Below, piece by piece: positions 37,925-49,157 of a stretch of 64,000 nt of DNA (positions within the stretch are counted from its first letter, which is position 1; every line of letters starts with the position of its first letter). Both the position numbers and the translations under genes were made by a program. The notes under the pieces are model-generated. The model searched no databases and had not been told where the DNA came from. It saw only the letters and a list, made by a program, of their open reading frames with translations. The DNA comes from Vespa crabro (taxonomy: Eukaryota > Arthropoda > Insecta > Hymenoptera > Vespidae). The DNA is taken from positions 6,819,263-6,883,262 of the forward strand of contig NC_060959.1 in the NCBI RefSeq assembly GCF_910589235.1, in the 5' to 3' direction.

Positions 37925-38820
37925 TTTTACGTCTTTGATTTATATTTGGAAAAAATAATGTCAATGAAAAATCTTTATCTGAAACAAAAACAAAATATTT
38001 GAAAAATATTCTGTAATGTTTATTTTATCTAATATCACTTATCATCGCAACACTCACAATTTCACTCGATAAGCGTACCTCACCGTCTTTAATAGCAGTT
38101 CTCCGCCGTTTAATCCTAATTTTTAGCAAATAACGTCAATGAATCGATAGAATCGAAGCATATCATTTCCTTCTTCGAGTTCGAGAATTATCGACTTTAG
38201 TGACGCACGTAAAATTTCTACGAGGCAGGATCGTCACATAAACTTTTAAACCGAGAAAATCGTTCAGATCTCTATAGAAAAGAAAATGTTTTCTCAATCA
38301 ATGAAGTTTTCTAGAAAAATTGTAAATTTCATAAAAATAAATATGTGAGAAGTCATTACTTTATAGAAATGTTAATATAGTGTTCGTACGGTTAAAGAAG
38401 AAAATTCTTTCAATATTACACATAAATGTAATTTATGTTTCAATTATGACGCACAAAATTAAATTGGCAACAAAGAGAACCAAGAAATAAAATTAGAAGA
38501 AAAAGAGGAAAATAAGAGAAAGAAGAATATGATTTAAAAAAATATACATGATAGGTGATGATGATGCGATGTAATGAAACATTTGCTACGAGGCGCCACG
38601 ATGGACGGTTACGGTCCTGAAACCAGACGACATTTTCGGAGGCCAAACGGCGTCTGATCGCTTGTGTTTCTCCGCGCAAATTGTAATTATCGTGTTTATT
38701 ACATCGTGAAAACATTGTTAATCGTTGTGAGAGACACATACTCTTCATCTTTAAATGATCTTTCTCTTTTCTTAGTGCAATCGACATTTTCTTGTCGCTC
38801 ATCAAAGAAGAGTGGAGAAA

Positions 38821-38851
38821 AAGAGAGAGACAGAGAAAGAAAGAAAGAGAT

Positions 38852-38908
<57 letters not shown>

Positions 38909-38914
38909 GAGAGA
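38821..38914. repeat. (GA)n tract
   Basis: GA dinucleotides with short AAAG interruptions. Together with the tracts at 39171-39291 and 39494-39572 it forms a GAGA/CTCT-rich upstream region. Confidence 0.9.
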
Positions 38915-39170
38915 AAACTGAAAACGGCAAAAGACAAACGACGCTTTGCCGCCGAGTTTAACCGAACGTTACGAACATACACGATTTTAATATTTTGACT
39001 TACATGCGCGAGTGAAGTTTGATGCGCGATTTGTTAGACATACGATCAATGAGCATCGATCATTAAGCGAGTTTCCTCAGTGATTGGTATACATGATCGA
39101 GCTGTACAAACGAAGACATAACGAGGTAACTTCCATATCCTTACCTCTTTACGATCTCCCCTCTATATAT

Positions 39171-39231
39171 ATTCTCTCTCTCTCTCTCTCTCTCCTCCGT
39201 TTTCTCTTCTCTCTCTCTTCTCTTTCTTTCT

Positions 39232-39264
<33 letters not shown>

Positions 39265-39291
39265 GCTCTCTCTTGTTCTCTATCTCTATAG
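39171..39291. repeat. (CT)n tract
   Basis: CT dinucleotides with TTTC and CTCC interruptions over about 120 bp. Confidence 0.9.
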
Positions 39292-39493
39292 ACAGAATAT
39301 TCTACTACGATCGCGCCGAGAAGAGTGTGGTACGAACGTGTAACGGACAATTGACACAGGTGAACATTGGTACGATCGATAAGTTGTCGTCGATGATTTC
39401 AAAGTGTCAGCGAGCGTGATCAGAGTTGCCTTGAAGGCACATCGAATCCCTCTTTGTGTGTCATATAAGGTGTCGAGCTAGAAATAAGGGAAG

Positions 39494-39516
39494 AGAAAAA
39501 GAGAGAGAAAGAGTGG

Positions 39517-39572
<56 letters not shown>
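39494..39572. repeat. (GA)n tract
   Basis: About 80 bp of GA-rich sequence, the last 53 bp nearly pure. Confidence 0.9.
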
Positions 39573-39576
<4 letters not shown>

Positions 39577-40809
39577 GAGTGCGTGCTACGACACTGCTCC
39601 GTGCGAAGAAGAGAGAGAAAAAGATATCTAGACTGTGAGATAGAGGGAGTAAGGGAGAAAGCGGCTGGTTCGAGGCCGAGAGACGGAACGAAACAGAGTG
39701 ATGCCGTCAACGGGTCACGCACGAGAACGGATCCGGTCTCCCGTCCTCGTACTCCGTCCACCCATGCTATGTACTCATTTTCACGAGTAGAAACCTTTTT
39801 GAGGAGAGGACTTGGTCACTGTGCGTCTGCATTCGAATAAGTCGTAGCCGGTTGACGCGTACGTGCCGCTGTCCTAACGACGGCCATCTTGGATTTACCA
39901 AGTGTCGCATCGAACGCCCGCGAATATCAATTTTACGTCGTCGTCGTATTTTCCAAGTGAACGGAAGGAGGTCGAGCGGTTCTCGTGAAAAAAGGAAAGT
40001 GGAGATAAAGAAAGGCATTGGAAAGAATCCACAGAAAAGGAGACTCATAAATACCATCTTGTCACGCGTCCAGTTTCGTACGTTAGACGCGAAATTAGTA
40101 TGATGAATATTCGCTCGTTGAAAAAAAATGAACAGTTTAGTTTTGACACGATAAACGATGAAAAGAGAGTGAAAATCATTCGATCACATTGAAAGTGATA
40201 GAAAGATACGTTAGATATAAATGCAGTTTAGATTAATCTCGAAGATATGCCCTTAATGTGAACGACGAAAAAAGTGAAGTTTTGAAAGGAAGGGTCAAGT
40301 GTAAGGGAAAGTATACGAGTTGGAAACACGCTTGACGAATGGATGGTGCCATTTTTGTCGTTCCCGGTGCGCGTGCAGTACGCGCGTGAAAAACATTTGA
40401 GGCTCTCCTTTTTCTCCTTCCACTTTCGGTACGTCCAATTGTACCGTCGTCGACGAATCAGGGAACGAACTGTTCCGAAACCGCGCGTTCGTAAGTCGAT
40501 CATGAAAGAACTACGTGTCTCGACGTTCATCGAATAAAACAGTCAATCTTATAACGTGAAAATGTTCATGCTCGTTTCATTGTCACTGTCACACTTTGAA
40601 AATATACAACGACAAAAATAATATATATGAAGAATCGTTTTAAACGATTATTGTGATCGATACTTTATTGAAATACTTTATTAGAGTCTTTATTGATGTT
40701 CCTCTTGCTATTTCTTTAACGCCTAACGCGTTCCGAAAGACATCGGCCGAAGAATGACAAGAAGGAGGCTATAAGCACGGCGGACACGGTCCTGTCAATC
40801 AACGTCAAG

Positions 40810-41349
40810 ATGTCCCCAGGGCCGGACCATCGTCAGGAACCGGTTGCACCTGACAAAAGCAACACCGAAAACAGTCGAACAGAAATCGGCAACGATTCGG
40901 CTAACGAAAGTACTATACTTGGCATAACAGAGGCCTTGGTAGTTCAGAATATTAATCTCGAAACGACTGGCACGCGTATTGAAACGATCTCTGAGCCTAC
41001 GAACAGTCAAGGTACAACACCTAACAGCGGCTCTGACAACAAACAGGTGAGCAGCGAATCTCTCTCTGCTCGTCGTCGTTATCGACGTATTATTCTTCGA
41101 CTTTTGACATTTTTTATTATTCTTTTTGCTTTTTTTTTTATTCTTTTTTTTTGGTTTCTTTCTTTTTGTTAGGCGTATAAAGAACTCGCAATTGTGAGAT
41201 TGTTATCATGATTATTTTGTATTATGGTGCAATATATACATGGTTTAAACCTCTTTCAGAAAGAAAGTTACAAAATACGACAGTAGTTTACCTTAATGCA
41301 TCAATTTATGATCATCACGTTATCTACTGATAAATATTAAATCAATTAC

Positions 41350-41397
<48 letters not shown>

Positions 41398-44300
41398 AAT
41401 TTAAATAATCGAAATATTTTGGTTTTGTATCTTCGACGACAGATATATTACAGATATATAAATTTGGTGACTGTTTTTATGATTCTCTTCATGCATTAAT
41501 GAATATTATTTATTCGTATAAAATTAAAAGAATTTTTTTATAGATTCTACGAATTTATTTCATGAAAATATAGTTTTATTATATTCGATTAACCTTACAA
41601 AATGACAATGTTACAATCGCAATATGATGAAGTGTTCTCTGTCTGTATAGATTAAGTTGAAGTCTTATATGTTACAAAAACCATTCTTGATTCGAACATT
41701 TTTTTTTTCGTTGCTGTGTACATATTCAGATAATTTTAAACACGTCATGATATAAAATCAATTATCATGTTCAGAACCAATGGAGCATACGTGACGTAAT
41801 GCAGTCGAAAGAGTCCACAAATCGGTAGTTGCCTTTTTTTTATTTCCTTTTTCTTTTAGTTTTTTGTTTTGTGTGTTTTTTTTCTTTTTCTGTTTTTTCT
41901 TTTTTTTCTTTTTTTGTTCCTAGCAATCAGGCGCTAGTTACTTTTTCGCTGATAATGCGCAATATATCTTTACTACATACATAGATTGGACATAAATAAC
42001 AAAAGAGAAACATGGCATACACAAAAATATCGTGGTAAGGTTAATACTATGTGGCAATATGTTCGCTAACGAAAATTAATGTTTCGTACATATTATCAAC
42101 TCGTGGCAACATTTTTTATTGATACGGTACTGAGTCTAAGCTACGTAAAGAGCTTTATAACAATTTGATTTCAAATTCACGTATTAATTTCATGCTTCGC
42201 TCGTTATCATAAATATAGAGAGCAAAGATATATCTGATACATATATACATATATATACATATATATACATATATATATGCCCATAATCGGACAATATTTT
42301 ATTTTGTTGTATTTTATATTATTGTTATCAATAGATGAATTAACGAAATAATCTCTGAAAAATATAATTTCTAAATCACATACGATAAGAATTGTGAAGT
42401 AGACAATATTTGTCACGTCTTTTGATTCTATAATTGCTAGTAAGATTTGTGGAATATATTTTAAAAAGGGTAATTTATTTTCATTTATTTATTTTTTTTT
42501 TTTTTTCAGTTACTTGCGATGTATTTATGTACTTAGAATTTTATATGAGAAATAACGACTGTGAATATGTGAAAAGTATAAAGAGAAAGAGAGACGAAAA
42601 GAGTGCAATGCGGATATTAGGAGAATATTAAGCTAGTCACGGCCCTGAGACGGTTACGATTTCAGTGTAATGGCGGCGGCCATGCTGGGAAGTGCGCGCC
42701 GCGCCCGCTCGTTAAACGCTTAAATCGGCAGTATATTTGCGAACTATCATTCTAATTGTTTTTACTCAAAGACATATCATTGCCTTCGTTTGTGTGTGTG
42801 TTGTTTGTGACTTGGATTATCCTGAAAAATTTGTCCTTACAGTCTCATGACTGTCGTGAAAACCGTAACTGAATTTAGCAGAGGGGCGATTGCGGTCCGA
42901 CCCAGGTGCCCTCTAAAAATATAAATTCCGTGCCGGCACTGCCCCGAGCAGATTTTCCTTCATTTGTAAGTCACACCGATATCTCGTGTCTCGATCGGGC
43001 TAATCGTGGAACGTCTATTGATCTCTGGACAAGCCCAAATCCATCCCCGTTCGTTGCGTGTCCTATTTTAATTTCTGTCCAATGGTAAATTCAGCTATTG
43101 GATATCCTTTCTTCTTTTCAAGGGCTACTCGACAACGATGCATCATTATTAACGGCGATCTTCTATCGTTCGGTGGAACTAACCGAAGAATTTCTTATTG
43201 CCATTCGTCTTCTTTCTATCTTTGCGAAATCTTGGCATTAAGGTACAGATTGAGTATAACGAATTTTAATTGTTTTTTTTTCTCCCAATAAGGAAAAGAC
43301 AAGACATCGTTGTGCTTATTACCGTTTCTTAAAGTTTCTTAATTAATGATTTTTTTTCATGGCATACATTTAGCTATTAATGAAGGAACTAATTTACTTC
43401 ATAAAGGGATCATTATTTTATTATTTATTATTTCTGTATTTGAATTTTTTATTACTGTAAGAACTATGGTTATAGATTTATCAACAACGATATGAGATGT
43501 ATTCATTTACAAAAAGTGAACTTCACATAATGGATAATAATATCAATTTTTTCCTCGGTTAATCTATATTTATCTTTCAATATTTGAATATTTGAATTTA
43601 AGTAAAACTTGAATGTAGTATTAATTGTAATGATACGTCTAAAAAAAAATTGTGTTTCTTATGATAACAGATCAAATAATATATTTAATTCTATACAATG
43701 TAAATGATTTTGATTGGTTTAATCTGTATAAAATTTATTTTAGAAAAGTCATATACTAAAAACTTTCTATTCCATTTCTTATGCGATTATTGTGATAATA
43801 TTATCTTTAATATTATATATCACATGATAAGAAAGTAAGGCTAATATCTTTCAATAATAATATTGTTGATGTAGTATAATTAATAGATATAATCTCTAAA
43901 AATATATATCTTATACATTTTTTATTACATAAAATTATTATATATTTTAAATATATTCCAGGATTCTCCCTATGGTTAATATACTAATGTGTCAGTTTTA
44001 ATACAATAAGAATAATAACTATTTAAGCAATAATTGTTTTCATACGTCCTATCATTTGATGATACTTTTTTTTTCTGTTCATCCTTCTTATTTATATATT
44101 TATGAAATATAAAAAAATACTTTATATATATATATATATATATAAATGTAGTTAAAGGTAAAATCATATTAAATTCATTGTTTTAATTGACTTTAAATCA
44201 ATTTCCATGTGTATTACGAAAATCTTTTCCAAATAAAGATGATTTTAAAGTTTTGGTTAACCAATTGACATACTTACCTTATTTGAAATGAAATTGCAAA

Positions 44301-47300
44301 GTACATTCTCCTTACCACATATGGATGCTTAGAACGTTCTATTCTACATTGTGCTATCACTAATTTAATTGTAGAATATATATTGTTATAGTATATAATT
44401 TTGTAGAAAAACTGAAATTATACATGTATGAGGAAATACAGTCATGCTAGTTAATTCTTATATCTTATGTAATGCAAGTTCTTACTTTGTAATGACACAA
44501 CTCTTTCAAGTCTAACTATTCTTTGAATATATGTTGATCTTCTATTATTTTTGTTTAACTCTAAATATTGATATGATACTTGGTTGATATAGGTTTATAA
44601 TAATAATAATAATAATATATATATATATATGTAAATATATATGTATTAATAGTATCATTTATTATTTTTATGTCTAGGAAGAACCAGCAACTCTCTCTAC
44701 TTTGAATGAAGGTGAATTGCGTGCCCTACTAGATGAAGCCATAACTTATAAATGTCCTAAAGATCGAGAAGGAAAATCCAACCTATTCAAGGTATTAAAA
44801 ATATTCAATATTAAACATCTTCTATCAGTGTATTTATTTATTTAAAAAACATTATTCATTTATGTAATGTAATGTAAAGTAAAACAATATCATTTCTACT
44901 TTGACCAAAAAAATTTATGAAAAGTAGGGCAGTGTTAGAAAAGTAAACTCATTGATTATAGGAACTTTTACAAGAAGCTGAAGCTGATGAGACCGAAGAA
45001 GGTCGTAGGGTAGTGACTAATTCACGCTGTCTCCCTGGATCTACTCGCAGAAGGCATAAACGAGATTCTGTATCAGAACGCCTCACACACGGAGGTTCTT
45101 TACAGAATTTGGCACAACCTATTGCATCAGAGTTTGATAGTAGTTTTGCTTATCTAACATCTGGTTCTAGCCACACTTACGGAAGTGGCAAGAAAAAGAA
45201 TAAGAAATACACAGGTCCTAGTGTTTCCGCTAGAGAAAGAGAAGGTGGATCACTACCGTCTAATGTTAATGCATCCCACAGCCTTGCCTCTTTGGCTAAC
45301 CTTGATCTCATATTTGACAACAAGGTGTGTATCAATAATCTTTGATAAAAGTAAATTTTTACTCGACATTTGTATTTTATATATGTAGATATATTTTTAA
45401 TCATTATAAACTATATAACATAAACTAAAATCATCATCTTTGTCTTGTGGTTTTATGAAGAAGGGCTTTTCTGAAGAAAGAACAGCATATGATTGGACTA
45501 ACAAGGAGAAGTCAAAATCTTTAGATAAATCATCGAGTGTTTCATCAAAAAAGGAAGAGAAAGAAAAAGATAAAAAAGATAGTAAAAGGGATAGTGTTAG
45601 TGGATTTTATGAGTCTGAAAGTGAATTACGTGAGAAGAAAAGTAGTAAAGGAAAATACGGGACAAATGAAATGCTTGAGTCAGATAATCCACCACCAGAG
45701 TATAAGTCAGATTACACAGTTATTGATTTAAGTTATGTTGAGGTAATGCAGACGATGTAGATAAATTCTTTAAATATATAAATAGAAGATATTTACTAAA
45801 TGTATTTCAAAAATTAATAGAAATACGAAGTTCTAACAAAAAAAAAGTATTTAAAAATTAATTATAATATGTTCAAATTACTCTTATAGGTAGGTGCTAT
45901 TAGCGAACGGAATGTTGGATCTACAATAAGTGGGGTACAGCAAAGACCTCACTCATTAGACACAGAAGATGAGGGAATTGAAATGAAAATTATTGAACCA
46001 CGTAGACAATTTATAGCACGTGCTACTGTTGATATAGCTCAAACTCCTGTAGATACCACGATCAAATTTCCGATCTGTGAACATAACGGTAAACAGGATA
46101 AATCAAAAATATCAGTTAGTGCAGAGGTGACAGGTGCCCTTCCGTTTCAAACTTATAACAGTGCGAAATGTGTTATTGGTGGTTCAGGAAACAGTACTAA
46201 CAATAGTCAAGGAAAAGGAATCTCAAGTTTATGTTCCATGATGCCAGCATCTTGGCAGATTCAAAATAATGCGATAGGTAAGATTTTTGTGTTAATTGTT
46301 CAAAAATAAGAGTGAAATGTCAATTGTAATGTTCTATAGAACTTCCAAGATGTACAACACAGTATGCCATAATGAAAGATTCGACTATTTCCGGGGAAAA
46401 AAAATCTCTTGATGAAAATGGTAATGCTGTACAAAGTTATAATGCAGAACGAAAGAAACGTGGAAAGAAACACACTCAGGAACCTAATGTTATTGTTTAT
46501 AATGCCGAAAGCGTTGTAGGACATCGTAATGAGGATGATATTGATAGTTTACTTAACTTTATAGAAAGTAAAGAATCTAAAGGTAAAAAAAATAAAACTG
46601 GTAATCCTGTTAGAGTGAAATCTAGTTCTGGAACAAAACCAAGAACAAGAGAAAAGGATTCTAAAAGAGAACAATTATCGGCCAAGTTACAAAAATCGAA
46701 TTCTTTGGAAGAAATATCAAAAACAAAACTTGAGGACCTCACTACAGAAAAAAGCATTAGTTCTAGCGGCACTAGCAGTATCTCCAGTCAACATAGTAAG
46801 TTTAAGTTTGTGTTATAATTTTTATCAGTGTTTTTGAATTTATATATTTAAATGTTTTTGTTAAAAAATATTAAAAGGTACAATAAATGTGGCATTACGT
46901 CGTGCAAAACAAAGAAGTACTGGTGATGCTGCGGTAGACTGTCGTGGTGATAGACGTTCTTGGGGAACGGAAGAGGGTCAGTCTATATATTGCAATGATA
47001 CTGGAGACGATTATACTAGCCGTCGAAATTCAAATAAGAAAATTAATCCAGAACCAGAAACAGAACCTGACTTTCTAATAGTTACTAAGAAGAAGAAGAC
47101 TAAAAAACAACGTAGAAGTTCCAGTGGTAGTAGAGCACAAAATCTATCAACAGCTGGGTCATATTTACAAAATACAAGAGGATTTTCTAACGAATATAGA
47201 GCACCACTTTCGCCGGAGCTCAGAAGAAAATCTGCAAGCAGTATGCCGCCAAGGTATAGTGCAATAAATATTTTATATTCTTGTATTATTAGTATATAAG

Positions 47301-49157
47301 CTGTATATCTTTTTACAGTGATAAATCGGATAGTAGCGACTTGGACTCAGTCCATTCATTACCTGTCACATCGAATACCTCGAAACATAATTTATCAAAA
47401 ACAGCAACCTCTTCCGGAGGAACACCACAAGCAAGTTACGCGGATATAGCTCGAATGGCCACAATGAATATGTCACATAATTCAGTTTTAAATATGCCAG
47501 TAATGGTTCCAAGCATGTTAAACACGGCATCTTGGCCAAGAGTTCCACCTAAAACTCCCTCGGAACCGGACAAATTACCTCAAGATTATTATCCAAGTTT
47601 GGATGAGTTACAACACTCTGATAGGAAGCCAAAACAGCATGGTTTTGCACATTCAAATCATATGCACAATGTTGGTCTTACTTTTGAAAAACCACCATCG
47701 CCAACTTTATCAAAGATTAAGAATTCATCAGATCAAAAGAAGGCAGAAGCTCAGGAGGAGGCAATTAACAAAAATATGCAAGTTTTCAAGTATGTCCAGG
47801 ATATAGAAAAAATGCAGCGAAGTTTAACGCAACAAGAATCAAAACATATGAACTTACTTAATTGCAATCCACATTCAAATGAGACACCAAATGTAATTCA
47901 ACCTAAATTAAATAATACAGCAGGTTGTAATCCATTTGACTCAGAAAACAACAATCCTAATTATACTAATAATAATAAGGATGTTGTTACGAATGTAAAA
48001 GTAAATAATCCTCGAACTAGGAGAAGTTACTCGCAAAGTAATCAAAATATTCAAAATCAACAAGAAGAATTACACTACAGGAAAACTGGATATCAAGATG
48101 AAAATGTTAAGAAAATACATAATGCAGATGGTCCCGTTGTATATTGTGAAACCAAAGTTAACATAATAGGGTCGATAGATGATAATGAGGCACAAAAACT
48201 TAAAGGATCGAATAATCCAAAGTCGGCACATGAAACACAAAATGCCGATGTAGACTCTGTTAAAACACATATGAAAATGGATAAAATGATAAAAACTGTG
48301 AAAGAGCAATCTGGAAAATCTGGAATCGTGATATCTTACAATACAACTAAGCAAGATAATCAAGATGATAATGAAAATAAAAAAACAAAATCATTAATGT
48401 CTACTGCAACAGAAAATGAACAATCACAAAAGTCCATAGAAACACAAGGATCTACAAAGAAGAATAATACTTCTAGACCTGCAGTTATCTTGTTAGACGA
48501 GACATCAGATTTTATGAAAGGTAGTGATTTACCGACAGAGTTAACCTTTGGATTTGAGATCAATGAGCAACTTTTACTTTCCGAGGAATCTGTGGAAACT
48601 CCACCTGCTAATCCTACATTTCCTTCCTTGGTTCAACCACTTCTTAATAAACCACCTCCGAATTTTGACAGGCCTCCTGCTATCTACGATAAACATGTGA
48701 GATACGATAAATTTCCTCCAAATTTTCATATGCAATCGCCTAACGCTCACGTGGCCCAACAACCTGTACATTCTGTTATGGTTCCATCTTTAACATATAT
48801 TGGATATCCAACAAGGTTTCCACCACCAATGTTTTCACCACCTCCACCACCTCCACCACCTGGTATCATAGAGAAATACAATCATCAACCAAAGGAAGAT
48901 TTTTCGATGCTATATGTAGCACCTGAAGAAGATGTGAATATACAGAATTATAATCACGACAAAATTGTCTCATTTGTTGGATTAGGTAAGTAAAAACATG
49001 GATTTTATTTTGTACTTCATTTTATATCTACATCATGATTTTATAATGTATTCAAATGTGCTTTGTCTTTGATTTATTTTTCATGATCGTAGCGTGGGAT
49101 GCTGTTATGAGAGAGACAGCAGAAACAGGCAGAATACAATATTATAGTGGACAGTGA
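40810..49157 (+). CDS. Large, mostly disordered conserved insect protein of unknown function
   Basis: Nine coding exons, 40810-41046, 44678-44791, 44962-45324, 45461-45742, 45890-46277, 46340-46795, 46878-47253, 47319-48985 and 49093-49157, all frame-consistent, give about 1,315 residues. I do not recognise the family. A short helical block in exon 2-3 (LNEGELRALLDEAI, then CPKDREGKSNLFKELLQEAE) and the extreme C terminus (VGLAWDAVMRETAETGRIQYY) look structured. The rest is Ser/Lys/Asn-rich and low complexity, with basic clusters (TKKKKTKKQRR), a GTPQASYADIARMA motif, a YPSLDELQ motif and an 8-proline run near 48840. A nuclear, RNA-related or scaffold role is conceivable but unproven. The start ATG has a reasonable context (TCAAGATGTCC). 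The intron-1 interval has a possible extra coding exon ending at 42965. Exon 4 can begin at 45461 or 45464. Confidence 0.85.
41345..41393. repeat. (TA)n microsatellite in intron 1 of the large protein gene
   Basis: About 45 bp of TA dinucleotides. Confidence 0.9.
42640..42965 (+). promoter_or_regulatory. GC-rich internal promoter and/or extra exon in intron 1 of the large protein gene
   Basis: A sharp GC-rich island inside the AT-rich 3.6-kb intron contains ATGGCGGCGGCCATG (42670-42684), CATGCTGGGAAGTG and GCGCGCCGCGCCCGC. It ends in an excellent donor, CATTT|GTAAGT at 42965/42966. Frame 42906-42965 is open for 20 codons, beginning VPSKNINSVPALPRA, behind the acceptor-like GACCCAG; a longer 29-codon version could start at 42879 after TTTAG. 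Both phases match exon 1 and exon 2, so it may be a cassette exon, an alternative first exon, or both. Confidence 0.5.

Larger units (their letters stand above)
37925..40809. other. Divergent intergenic region / 5' UTR and promoter of the large protein gene
   Basis: PI synthase runs left and the large gene runs right. The block holds purine/pyrimidine tracts at 38821-38914 (GA), 39171-39291 (CT) and 39494-39572 (GA). It also has several less AT-rich patches (38580-38690, 39580-40090, 40320-40520). CGGCCATCTTGGA at 39881-39893 is a YY1/Pho-type site. It most likely contains one or more noncoding 5' exons of the gene starting at 40810, but I could not fix their ends. Confidence 0.5.

Noticed and set aside
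39420..39840. Opposed frames of 85-113 codons with some ordinary-looking residues
   Set aside because: Mutually overlapping, partly GA-repeat, no family match and no splice logic; more likely 5' UTR of the 40810 gene.
40228..40530. Minus-strand 100-codon frame in the upstream region of the large gene
   Set aside because: No motif, no splice support, and it sits in the presumed 5' UTR on the opposite strand.
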